Source of the DNA: Penelope pileata
Taxonomy: Eukaryota > Chordata > Aves > Galliformes > Cracidae
Direction: 5' to 3'
Length of the DNA: 64,000 bases
Assembly (NCBI GenBank): GCA_013396635.1
Contig: WBMW01003203.1
Span: 279,025 to 343,024 of the forward strand
Positions 47,045 through 59,492 of this stretch are shown here, piece by piece. The notes beneath the pieces are model-generated. The model searched no databases. It saw only the letters and a program-made list of their open reading frames with translations, and was not told the DNA's origin. Within the stretch, counting starts at the first letter, position 1, and each line of letters starts with the position of its first letter. The position numbers were made by a program, and so were the translations under genes.

Positions 47045-50000
47045 GAATAAGGGAAGGCATGTTTCCTAATATATTTGAAATATGAAACCCAGTACTATTG
47101 TGACATTTACCATTTTTGTTTTATGCTTTCTTATTCTACTTGACTGTGCACAGAGATTATATGCAGTATATGAACAGTGTACTATAGAGGGAGCACAGTA
47201 AATTTGATATATATTCTTCTGAAGACATTTTGTTATTTTTTAGGTTAATTTATTTAGGAAGTTTGGCAGCACTTTGTGTGCAACTAATTCCAGTGTTTCA
47301 TCACTGTAATCAGATACTTAGGCCTTCCTTGAGATTCTCATGTCAGTTAAGAATTTTTCAACAAAATACGAAGCAAGAAAAAGATGACCCTGGAAATATT
47401 GTTTAAAGCTATATGAAAACAAAATCGGAGAGTGAGTTGTTACAGTGCTGATGGTTTCATCTTCAGTATACTCTTCCCTATATTATTACCACCCAATTTA
47501 CCTCTCACCCAACTGCAGCATTATTAACTGGAGCTGCAGCCAGTTCATAGTGACAGATTGCTCTGCACAGCCCTAGAGAAGGTCTCCAAGAAGCACGAGC
47601 TCTGGGAATTCTGTCTACGCATTCCGACATATAGTATGAAGGGATTAAAAAAGGTTTGTTTTCTTCTTACCTACTATCCTAGGGTGGATTAGAGGAAGCT
47701 CTTTCGAAGATCATTTTATCTTCTGATCACTCGTCTCTGTTTCGGGTCAAGAGATGTCTGGAGTTCTATTAGCGTTGATTCAAGAATAAAAAAAACAAAA
47801 ATCCTTACACTGAAGAACCAAATCACATCACCAAAAATGCTTTCATATAGAAAGCGTTTAAAGACTTTGGCCTTTTCATTAGCAGTGGTCAGAGCAGCAT
47901 TGACTGCTCCTTCACATGATGCAGTGCATACAGCTTGTCAACTCTTGAGCCCAGGTCAGCATCAGTGCTTCTCCTACAAATATAGGAAGAAATGAGGCAG
48001 ACTGTACAAATTTGATGAGTACAGTAATAAGGGTACTGGAAAAAGCATTTGAAACTCATAAAACTTCAGCAGGGCTTTTTGCCAGCATCTTAAAAAAAAA
48101 ATCACATCCATATGTGTCTTTGCTTCAAGTTACTACTTAGACTTTCCCCAAGTGGTTCAGAGCAAAAGGATGGCACTTCACACCACTCCTTATAATGCTT
48201 CTCTTTTTAAATTGACAAAGAAAATTGTTCTTATAGTCCCTCAAATTGCTTTCATTTTGACCTACAAAAATAGATAACTACATGAGCTGAACGTCTTATA
48301 AAATGACCAGCAACCGAGAGTGCTGACATCTGAATTGTCACTCTGACATTGGAGAATAATTGCTCCAGGGAAGTGAACAAATCACTTTAAAACTTTCTTG
48401 GAGTTTTGTTTGCAGACTCTTAAAAAGAGAAAAAAAAAAAACCCTCAGAAAACTTATGTTTTGCCGTTAGAAGTAGCAGTCTTAAGCTGCATGTGGACTC
48501 CATCCATTGCAGAGCTGTCAACAGAAAAACTGAATTACTAGGTAGTTCTCCTATTAACAAGGTAAGAAAGAAATGACAGTTGGCCAGCGTTTCACCTGCA
48601 TTAGACAGTCCTTATAATATAGCCATATTAATATGCCCATACACCAATTGGCAGGGAAGACTTGGTACAAGGATGCTTGGATGCTCACGTGGTAGATATT
48701 CCTTGCATCTGGTGGTCATGACTATGGTGCCTGTATACTGTTACACCTTCATGCTATTTCTTATATAGAGACAATTCTTAAGGGGAAAGTGCAGCCTTAG
48801 ATTTGCAACAATTTTGGAAATACTGCTCGTATCTCAGAGCCTTTTTTTCACCCATGGGTTAAAGCACTGCAAAGAAGGTTAAGGTATTCCTGGTCAGGAA
48901 CAGTGGGAAGGAGAGGAAATCAGATTAACACAACTTTCTGTATCACTGTTGCTAGTTGAATTTCATTCCACCCAGGTAAATCAATACTGTGGCTTGCACA
49001 GCTGAGATATCTTGTTCTGAAACAAGATTCAAGTAGTTACAGAACGGAATGATTTACTCACTTAAAAGCTTCAAAATTATCACACCGAGTTAATAGCAAC
49101 TCTTCTTTCTATATACAAAGAGTTGGACAGGCTATAATAAGGTGTAAAGAAGCTTGTACTTTTAAGTATAAAACATTTTCCCCCAAAAATATATCTTTAA
49201 ATACGGAAAAATACCCAACTTGTAGTCCTATGTTTTACTTTATCCTTCCAAACATCGCCAGTAATTTTCTGATGATTGAGCTGCCCACAGCCAATTTCAT
49301 CGAGATCAATTCAAATCCCTTCACTAATGGGCTGACTGGTTCACTCTAAGAGTTTGTGCAATTCATTTATCAACTTTTATTAAGCTATGACATTATTTTT
49401 CTAGCTTTGTTTGGAATTATACCAATATAAGCATAATTTGGTTAGTTGCCAAATCAAGTGCATCCAAGCTGCAGCTAGAAATGTCATTTATTCTAGCACG
49501 CACAAATAGTTCCAAAATGTCAGATGTCTGCATAGCTGAAATCTGCATATTGGAGTTTGTGGGGAGTCATATTTGGAGAGAGCAATATGCTTTGTAAAAT
49601 TGGCTGTGGCTTCCATACAATGACCTCAAAGTAAGAAAAAAGAACCAGCAAAGTTTTAGTAACCTGCTTGTTTATCTGATTACCATAGGTGCTGCAGGCA
49701 TGTCTCCCACAAACTTCTTTGAAGCTTTTGTGGCCATCGCTGCATTTTAACTGACTGTCTCTGGAACCTGGAGGATATTTTTTTCCTGTCCTGGCACATG
49801 TTCTCAAAACCAACCCATTTAATTTAGGCTGCGTAGCCGAGTATTCTTTCAGTGCTTGCAATAATGTTTTCAGGAGACAGGCACTCATTAAAGTGTCAAT
49901 GTCTGACAGACAGTAGGCATGACATTCGTGAAGAAATTAATAATGTAATTTTTAATCCACTTATGTAATAATTGAATCTTAACAGATCTTTCTGTATTCA

Positions 50001-50239
50001 GATGGTTTTCTGTAGATTTTTGTACACTTGACATCTCAGGTGTTACTTCTTACATTGTATCATAATTATAACACAGCACAAACTGACACTGCCAACAAAT
50101 AGATGGTTTTGCCCTTCCCCCCGTTTTCATTTGCTGTCCTTCCTTGTGCCAGCACTAATGTTCATGCAGACATGACTGACAGAGGGCAGGGAAGCACTCT
50201 TTTTTTTTTTTTTTTTGGCCAAATCAGCCCCAGACCCCA

Positions 50240-50300
50240 CATTTCACTGCAGCCCTACAAATGTCAGCACCAGCATAAAGGGGCTGCAGGATGTGAAATG
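50240..50300. other. GC-containing hairpin
   Basis: CATTTCAC plus TGCAGCCC (50240-50255) pairs with GGGCTGCA (50281-50288) plus GTGAAATG (50293-50300). The right arm has a 4-base bulge and the loop is 25 bases. Sixteen Watson-Crick pairs make this the most stable small fold noticed in the window. Confidence 0.8.
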
Positions 50301-52284
50301 AGCAGGTAGGAAGGAGGCATAGGCATGACTATGACATGGCATGTGCCAGTCTATGCTGGGTTTCAGGACCATTTAAGGAAGGGAGAACAAACAAACAGCA
50401 CCAAGAATAAATCAAACAGGTGCTGCACAGCACAGCTGTTCACTGCCAGCCAACTGATGCCCAGACAGTCCCCATGCAGTAGCAGCTCCTTGGCCAACTC
50501 TCCACTTTTTCTTGGCTGAGCATGACACCATATGGTATGGGGCATCCTTTTGGCCAGTCTAGGTGAGTTGTCCTGCTTCTGTCCCCTCTCAGTTCATCTG
50601 CTCCCCCAGCTCCTCACTGGCAGGGTAATGTGAAAAGCTGACATGTCCTTGACTTGGTGTAAGCTCTACTCAGCAACAGCCAAAACAGAGTTATCAACAT
50701 GGCTCTCATCCTAAATCCAAAACACAGCACCATGGCAACTACTAAGAAAAAAATTAACTCTATTCCAGTCAAAACAAGGACAATTATGTAGCTAATAATC
50801 TGCTATCAAGACACAAGGTATCTTAAGAGTTGAATAATAATATCCAAGCTCTTAGCACTTAAAGTTGTACCTCCTCCCAGTTATGAGGAAGAACTAGCTT
50901 GTTTCTTCCTATTTTTTTTTTTAAATCACTGTTAAGAAACAGAAGAACAAAAGCACTATGAAATATTCTAAAAACTCCCTTTGAGACAACGACTGTTTTG
51001 TGTGCAAAATCATGAAAGGCACATCTTTGAAGTATTTGAAGAAAACAGTGTAACCTAAGATAACAAAGAGGTTCAGGAAACCAGAAGGTGAGAAAGTTGC
51101 AAATTTTGACTCATTGTTAAATGCTTTTTGAGAAACCATTATGTGCTTATGAAATTTATGCGTACTTATTTGTCCTTCACATTCCTTTTGGTACTCAGGG
51201 AGTTCCTTCCACACAACATACTGATTTCTCCATCTATTTGGCTGGAACATGATTATCTTGCCTTTGCATTCAGGATTAACCGCTGAGAACCAATATACTT
51301 CTGACCTTTGGCTCTACTATTGTAATTCTCTGTACCTACCAAAAAAAAACCTAAGAAAATCTCTCAGAAAACAGAAGCCTTTCTGCCCAGCAAAAGTAAC
51401 TACTGAAAGTACATTGCCTTATGGCTCAAATTTTGTCACCGATTCCTCTCTAGTAGAGAAGGTCTACATCACACTCTCAATATGAGAGCTGCAAGTGAGT
51501 GTTCAACCTCCTAGTAAGACTTGTCTGTAAAAAGCAACCTTTTTGAAAACCCACCTGAAGAAATACGGAATTTGGTTCCTGAGAGAAACAATGATACCTC
51601 TGAGCTCAGTGCCTTCAGATACAATTGGAAATCTTGTAGGTGAAGTTGTCTTTCCATAACACCAGCAGTAAAACACACGGAAACAAATGAATCAGAGCAA
51701 TTACACCATGATTTTTCAGAGATGGTAGTCAAAGAACAAGCATGTTTCACATTCGATATGCAAGTTGTACCCAATGTACTACAGCAATCTTAAGAAAGTG
51801 GAAAGAAAAATTAAATTAAGCCTGTTGCACAGGATATTAACTCTACCAGATAAAATAATATCCAATATCATTAATTTAAAAGTAGCTAGAGGGAAGTACG
51901 TGCACACAATGATTTTGCATGCTTGTGCCACTTTAATTAAAGGGTCACACACAGATTGTTTCCCTATGAAATTCACAACAGTGGATTACATTTCTCCATT
52001 TCTTTACATAAAGGCATCCACATAATTGAGCTACCTTTACAACGAGCTTGTACCCTTCACAGCCTGCAGAAACTTCATAAAACTTCTTCCCTCTGCTTTG
52101 CCTCCTAACTTTCATTCTCCCATCCAGGGAATTTGTGCTCCATATGGCCCCCGTCAGGAGGTTTGTGTACCCTCTGTTCTCCTGGCATACAGCGTTCCTT
52201 TCCTTTCTTGTTTGTTTGATCAAACCCTCTTTTTGATAGTAGTCATTTGTTGTTGTAGATAGAAAGCTCTTTGGGAACCAAGGA

Positions 52285-52345
52285 ACAGAGAGCTGGAAGA
52301 GACCCGGCTCATCAGTTCCAGTCTCCGGCAATCTTGGACAATCAT
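52285..52345 (-). mobile_element. possible old CR1 tail remnant
   Basis: The stretch AGAGAGCTGGAAGAGACCC, GGCTCATCAGTTCCAGTCTCC follows the layout of an antisense CR1 tail but is short and diverged. It could be chance similarity. Confidence 0.35.
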
Positions 52346-52839
52346 GTGTCTCATGTTTGGTCCAGAAGGATCAGAAAAACATCTAGTCTCTGCGTCACAA
52401 GATAGAATTTTTGTTTATGAGCCATGCAATAAGATGAAAAGCAATACTACTACAGTGCCTCTGAAAGAAAGTAAAAAAGACTGTGAAATTATCAAAACCT
52501 CTCTCCCTATAGCACTGAGTGGCCATTCTTTACATAATTCACCTCAGTTTTGACCAGGCAAAGGGAGGGGTAGAGTGCAAATGGAATCAACAGTGCCAAA
52601 ATTCAGTCTCTTCTAATATGAGCCAGTAGCTTTATGTAGAAGGTTATTTTTATTTTAGTCCCAAACTATGCCCTGAAACTCTTTGACAGCTTTTGAGTTC
52701 CAATCTCTCTTCTATTTGCTGACTGATTTTTAAAAATGAATTTTGAACATGTGAAAGAGCTGAGGTGTTCAACCTGCCTGTGACAGTTCTCAGCCCAAAG
52801 CATTAGATGGCCAATGTATGAAAACTTTGGTTTACCTAT

Positions 52840-53150
52840 TGTCACAAGTGATCTGATAAACAATGAGGTGGCAGCACTTGCTGACAATACTACGCTAACG
52901 AGAATAGTAAAGATATGGGTAACCATGAAGAATCTGAAAACATTGGAAGGCTGGCTGGCTGCATGATAAAGTGGCAGGAAAATTTCAGAATCCAATATTG
53001 CAACGTTATCTGCATAAGGAAAAAAACAGGGCTTATTTTACATAAACTGTAATGGGCTTGGACCTGTAGACTGTAATTCTGGAAGGAGATTTTAGGATTA
53101 TGATAAATAGTTTTATTAAAACACTAGCTGAGCATTCAATTAGAATCCAA
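52840..53150 (+). mobile_element. possible ancient LINE (CR1/L2-type) reverse transcriptase remnant
   Basis: In a shifting forward frame the translation NEVAALADNTTLTRIVK, LKTLEGWLA, then LEGDFRIMINSFIKT and AEHSIRIQK follows the order of the A-D-D-T...W...K-D-L-G-V-M-I motifs found in the C-terminal half of CR1/L2 reverse transcriptases. Key residues have decayed. The similarity is by eye only. Confidence 0.3.
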
Positions 53151-54286
53151 AAATGAAAAAAAAATAGAAATCAGAGGGAAAGAGAAGGAGAAAGAAAAAG
53201 TAAAAGAAGCAAGGAACCAAAATATTGCAGACTAAGTCCACTCTGCTTCTGCATCTTGAATACCCTACTCAAGCTCTGAGAGAGGATATAGTAGAATCGT
53301 AACGAGTGCAAAGAAGATTCTGTACTAAAAAGACAGTCTTGTTCTTTCTGCAAAAAGATCACCAGAATGTACTGTCAGAGAGGTTCATGAGTAATATGAA
53401 TAAGAAACAACACTTTACAATGACAAGAGGCATTAAAACATTTAAACCCGCATGAGGCAAGTCAAAATGAAAAAAAAAGATGGTTCTTCAGCTGTGTAAT
53501 TCCTTTCCACATTTTTAGGGGATACCAAAAGTTTTCATTAATTGAAGAGATAACATGACTGTCTCAGAAATTTCCTGATGCAGAGATTGCTGCAAGCTAG
53601 AAGCACCGACAGCTAGCTTTGTTAATTGTGTTTTTCCATTAGACAATCACCATCATCCATTCCTGCAGACAGGATATTCAGCTGGATGAGTCTTCGGTCT
53701 GAACAAATACAGATGTTTTTGTCTTCTTTCTCAGAGCTGTAGTTCCAGAGTGCCTGATTCCACTGAGACATCCTAACAACCAGAAATCCTGAAGCAATGG
53801 CTAATGCACAGGAACTGATCTGCATATGTACAGATGATACAGAAGTGATGCTCTGGCTTACCGTACTCGGTCAGATCTACTTACTGATATAAACACAATT
53901 GTCTTGACACTGCCTAAGAATCAGATATCTATGTGCTGCATGATGCACTTAGTTTTATTTCTATGCAGAATTTCCCAGAGACATACATGCATTTTAGCCA
54001 ACAATAACATTCAAAAAAAAAAAAAAAAATTCAGAACTGGTTTACTCTTCCTACTGAGAAGGTTAATTTCAATCACAATATGGCTTTCTAAAGCACAAAG
54101 TATTTTTCTTGAAAGAAATGTAGCACCTACACTCCACGTTGTATATGTCTTTTAATGAACTTATTTCTCTTATTGGTTAGATTACTTTAAAAAAAAAAAG
54201 TCGAAGTTTTCTTTTTAAGTCACTAACATTTGCTTTCTGCATTTTAGAATTGTGCAAGTAGACTTGTTTTGCTTTTGCTGTTCAAG

Positions 54287-57200
54287 ATGGAATCAGAAAA
54301 AAAGCTAGGTAAGTATTGGTTCATGTATGGATTATGCAAAAATAAGGGTGATAAGCTAGCAAAAATGACAATTGAACAGATTTATCCTTATTTACCATTT
54401 GTATATAATAAGTTTCTCCAGCCAGGAGGCTGTTAATACTTTTGGGCCATCTCTTTTTTCATCGGTTTCTGTTTTCTATCAAGCAGTCATTGTGAATGTA
54501 GGTATTCTAGTACTCTGTCTTCCTTCCTTTATGTTTGCAACCCTTCGTGTAAGTTTCTTATTCGTCCATCAGAAACACAGCTCTAAGACAGCATGGAAAT
54601 AGAAGCGGAAATAGAAGCGTGACTTCACTAGAAGTTCAGTCCCTTCCACACAGAAGCAACGTGTACATTGCTGTTCAAAGCGTACTGCCCCTATTCAAGG
54701 TCATTCTTGCTGAACATTAGAAACTAAGCCGTTATGTTTGGTTTTCTTTTGGTCCTGTTTTCTTTGAGGGCAAGAAAAGAAAGGAGAGAGGAAGAAGATG
54801 CTCCAAAAGCAGACCACTATATGAAAGCAAAATTTTGAGCAGAGAAGCCATGCTCGTGTGATTCCACACCTGTGATGAACTTGATGAATAAGTGGAACTT
54901 AATCCCATCAGTAAGTAAAGTGTCATCCTGTAGCTGGAAAGAGACACTAGAACTTTAAAAAAAAAAATCACAGCCATCTCTTGTAGAAATAAGCGATGCC
55001 TGTAATTTCCTTAACTAGATTTGCTTCCTTAAGTAACTAAATAAATTCAAAGGAAATACAATCCAGAAATGCTCATTTGTTTTCTATTCATCTGAGAATG
55101 TCTGTTTGTTGGAAATGACTTAGCTCCATATTCCCACAAAGCTGAAATTGTGCATAAACAAAATGGCTCCATGTACAGACATCACAAAGCTAAGACTGCT
55201 GAGTATCCCTGCTTCTCAAGTAACCAGTCTGTTTGTTCAGTGCCAGAGCAGAGGAGAGAGTTTCAGCTGTGGATTAGTTCACGAAGAAGGATAGAACCTT
55301 CAGATGACAGCGTAAGCGGAGGAGCCATTTCACCAGACTCACTTCCTTGTGTCTTCAATCTATGCCTCACTCTACAGGCAACTGATGCTTCTGATCTGGT
55401 TTCTCATCTTTCCATTCTTCAGAACTCAGAACAGATGACCTTAAGCTTACTAACAGTTCTGCTGTTTCTGTTTTATCTCTGGCAATGAGGTAGGAATCTC
55501 ATGGTACTTTGAGGAGCTCAACACAAGAGTGAGAAAGTGAAAGTACAAATGATATCAGGTCAGAGTCACGCTGTCATTGGGGAAATTGGTTAATATAGTG
55601 CCAGGCGTAACTCACAGAATTCACTAGGAGTAAGAGGAATTACAGTACACAAACAGGTGGTGTAAAAAGACGGAGAGAAATGAAACAGTGGAAGGACAGT
55701 TGTTTCCATAGGTTTCCCTGGCATCAAAAACTAGAGAAATACCAGTTGTGGTAGCAAGGAGAAGTGTGGCTACTGGTAACAGAGAAGCAAAACTCTGAAA
55801 AGGTGATCTAGGAATGATAGTTGTTAGATGGTGACATTGTGGTGTATGTGACCACGGCATATGAAGCCCTGCTTTGTGGGCAAGCTAAGTGTAAAGCACC
55901 TACTCAGCTATTTGGGAAAAGGTGCAAGAGCAGAGGAGAGCTATATTAGAGTGTGGGTGAGTGGCAGGGGAATGACAATAATCAAGAAGTAGAGGAGTTT
56001 TTAGTGGTCCACATATGCATTAATTTAAAAAAAAAATAAAAAAAATCAAAGCCAGCCAGAAGATGGAGTAAATTTGAAGTACAAAGGTAAAGCAGATATT
56101 TTTGCAACTGTGCTAAGTGCTTATCCCTTTTTTTAAATCTTTTAAAACTATTTCGATTGCACTTACTCCTAGCAGCCTTTGTACACAAAAAAAATAAACT
56201 GTATAGATACTTGCAGGGCAATTACTGAAGCAATTGAACAGCACATTCTTCATTTGGTTTATTACTTTATTGCCACCTGATACCAATCTTTTCTGCACTC
56301 AATTCCTTCATCATTTGTTTTTATACCATACAGTAAATTTAATTTCTATTGAAGATCAGTAGCCATGCTCTGAGGGTGCTGGTGTCCTTCTTAAAGCTGA
56401 CCAACATTGAATCAAAGAGTAGTATTAACCATATTGTAAAAAGCTTATTTAGGTAATGCAGTGATTAGTCAGCTAGGTATTCTTAGATTGTTCTTTTGAG
56501 TTATAAGCTGTGAACATTAAAAATAGAAATAGCTAGGGTTTTTTTTGTCAGGCAAAATTTTCTTTTTGTTCCGTAAAAAGTATATTGTGATGTTAGTCAT
56601 GAATCCAAAATAAATTATATAGAGAGAGAGAGATACCAGCAATATTAGTGAATTCAAATCTGAAAATTTGGCATGTCATCAAATCGTTGATAATTCCAGA
56701 TGGTACAGTCCTATCTGAAGCATGTTCAGAACAGAAGTTCACCAATTACAGTTACTTGTTCTGAATTAAAGTGTTTTCACAAAGTGGTTCATTTTTTGAT
56801 CTCCATTTAGTTAACATATAATCTAAGTAAATTCATTCCAGCTGATCCCCTTTTGAAGAAAGGCAGTATTTTTTATATCAGTGTATTTTCCGTGCTTTTC
56901 AAGTACTGTGTTTCCTGGACATTTCTGTTTGAGAGATGAAAAAACTGGCTGAGAGGTCCTAGCAACTGTAGTGCTTCTTGGTGGCTGACAAATCCAAATG
57001 TCTACTTGAGGCCCATTCACTGACATTCAAGTGAAAATGAAAGGCCAAGTTACAAGGAACTGAGGGCGACTATCCTGTGGCCTTGGAAGATGCTGGCTGG
57101 GCTAGGAATCTCCGTGGGAGGATGGGAAGACTCTTGACAGAGGGAGAAGAATGCTGTTGTCTGCCAGAAGAGCAGGCCCCAAGCAAGTAGAACACTTGTG

Positions 57201-59492
57201 AGACAGGGGAGGGTTGTTGACTTATGCAGGAGGGAGAGGACAAGGTTTTGCATTACAATCCTATCTCTAGGATGTTGCACTCCTGCCACCCTCACCTCTT
57301 TCTTCTCTCAGCTGCCAGAGCAAGCCCAGAGGAAGAAGAGGACGGGAGGAAGGTCACTCTAGGCACAGGCGCGTGGCCATTATGAGGGCTCAGGTCCTGC
57401 ACAAGCCTCACTGGCATTTTCCCATAACGCAAGAGAAAGTAGGGCCATTGAATTCTGAGAGAATTCCGAGAAAATCACCCACAGCTGTTTGTACAAGTTT
57501 GACGTACCGCCTTCTGTCCTTCCTCACATTCCTGGAAACAGCATAACCTGCTGCTTTGTGTGCAGTTGCCACAACGTGCAGTTTTAAGCCTTGCTTCTCA
57601 TTGTGAAATTTCAAGCATTCAAGGCTGTAAATAGGCCTTGCTGATGGGACTATGTCCTGAGAGAATCACATTGTTCAAGATGAAAAATCTCCTGTTAACA
57701 CTGCGACATTACAATGCACACAGAAAGCCTTGAAAGAGTCGTTGCTTGTGGTCAACTCAGAGAATAGAAATGAGTGACACTTCAGATATCAGAGACATTA
57801 TTCATGAGTAAAGGGACTTGCAGAAAGCCCTTGAGAGAACAACACATTATTGGCCCCTTGAAAGAGAATATCAGCTACTGTTAAATAAAGCCTTGAAAAA
57901 CAAAAGTTATGAAAGTGAAATTCTAAGAATTAATGACGTTTCACGTCAGCAACGCTGGATGTCTGGGTTTCTAATTTGCACATGTATAGATATGGAGTCA
58001 CACATCTCTTAGAGTCTGAAATTTATTGGAAGCATTATATGCAATAGCACAGACTGATTGTAACATAACTGCTTTATGAAACAGCATGGTACAGTCTCAC
58101 ATCTCAAACCATAAGCCCAATCTGATCCTAAAGGTAACAGTAGGAAGTGCTGGGTCAGCAACCAGCCTGAGAATACTTTTGTTAGCTTAACTTGCCCTCA
58201 TTTTCAAAGAAAGCTGAGAACCTGAATGAACAGGTGTTGAATAGGTGACCACTGTAGTGGACCTGCCTTTCTTTTTATGACAGGAAAATGTGCTGACTTG
58301 TCAAAATGAGAAATGCCACTGGCTATTCTAGCAGTGTGATGGAAAAGAGCACAGAACTTTGTTCTGTTCTGACACTCTGGCTGCCTTGTCTTCATTTGGG
58401 AGCTCCAAGAATCAGAGATAAAGAGCAGCTTGAAGTTCCCTTTCCCCATACTCCCTTTGTTTTTCCTACAAAAATCATGGTATACTTAGTACCTCACTTC
58501 ACGTTCTTATACCAGCAAGAAGTGGTAGTCAAAGAAGAGTTATATCTGCAAAAATACCAAAGACCAGTCCTCTTCAACTACATACTCCTGGAGAGAAGTT
58601 ATTGCCTCCAGTGGCATGAGAGGATTCATATTATCCAGCTGATCCTATTCTTGGTTTAATGAAGAAAATTCAGATAAGCTAGCTATTTATAGGAGCCTAC
58701 TGGGAAGATAAGCAAGCTATTTATAGGAGCCTATAAGAGATACACTGGGAAAAGGCAAGTAACTGAATTGCCATGGATTTTGAGATCCATCATTTTAGGA
58801 TGCAGCTTTTGCATTGCATAGGCAACACTGCATATACTTCAGATAAGTTAAAATCCTTTTTTAGATAAATGTTGTTATGTTTTAGCAATAAATTAGTATA
58901 TGCAATCATCCATTGTCCTTTTTATTTCCTTTTTACTTTCTGTAGCCTGAAAAAACACTTCAAGGCTGCACGTTTTTTCAGCTTTTTTTTTTTTTTCCTC
59001 TCCCCAGGTAATCTGTTTAAATTTCTTCTAATAAATGTAGGTTGAGATGAGACCTTGAAGCTCCATGAGGCTTTAGCTGATGGTAACAGTGACACGAACT
59101 ACCACAGAAATTTATGTTCCCTTGCAGCCTAAATTGAGAGCGTACTGTTCTGAATTTCTGTCTTCCAAGGGGTTACAGAATTAACACCAGGTATGCATTA
59201 AGCAATACTTTTTGCAGATAATTATGAAAGTGAAGCTGCTGCATTCATTATTTTTATGTTGGCAGCTTTGAAAAGGTAAGGAAAATACCTTTTCCTGTTA
59301 TGCAACAATCTGAAAAGCTAAGACTAACTCTTAAAATGTTTTTTGCTTATAGGTTTCTGCCTGAAAATACTTGTAGTGTTTCTTATCCTGTTTCTCACTG
59401 TATCAGTGAGCCTTCCCATCACTGCTGCAACAATCTGTACCACAAAGATCCAGCACACAGAAACTGAAAAAAGTTTTAGTCACAGTCTTTGA
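54287..59492 (+). CDS. hypothetical 53-residue single-pass membrane protein, two exons (speculative)
   Basis: The first exon-like piece (54248-54308) has a TTTCTGCATTTTAG acceptor, an ATG at 54287 with A at -3 and G at +4, and a strong CTAG|GTAAGT donor. The second (59353-59492) follows TTTTTTGCTTATAG. Joined in phase they read MESEKKLGFCLK, a hydrophobic segment (ILVVFLILFLTVSVSLPIT), then a polar tail ending FSHSL and TGA. The layout fits a type II or tail-anchored small membrane protein. The first piece is also open upstream of the ATG back to its acceptor. No family is recognised. A 5 kb intron and short pieces mean this could easily be chance or a noncoding RNA. Confidence 0.18.
56621..56633. 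repeat. (AG)6 microsatellite
   Basis: Six and a half AG units after an AT-rich stretch. Confidence 0.9.
58673..58735 (+). repeat. two-copy tandem duplication, period about 34
   Basis: GCTATTTATAGGAGCCTA occurs at 58682-58699 and again at 58716-58733, each preceded by a GATAAGC-type flank. TACTGGGA follows the first copy and a longer variant follows the second. Confidence 0.9.

Larger units (their letters stand above)
45089..52284. other. no gene seen
   Basis: AT-rich sequence upstream of NAF1. It contains the (AT)7 run, a T run at 50201-50217 and the hairpin at 50240. Open frames up to 122 residues have no recognisable motif. Confidence 0.55.
54309..59352. other. no recognised gene; intron of the speculative small gene if that is real
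   Basis: A somewhat GC-richer patch lies at 57050-57400. Short frames occur on both strands (for example 55150-55488) without family features. It also holds the duplication at 58673. Confidence 0.5.

Noticed and set aside
52344..52553. Open frame with a phrase (KHLVSASQDRIFVYE) reminiscent of a WD repeat
   Set aside because: Only one short phrase fits, with no second repeat and no splice continuation.
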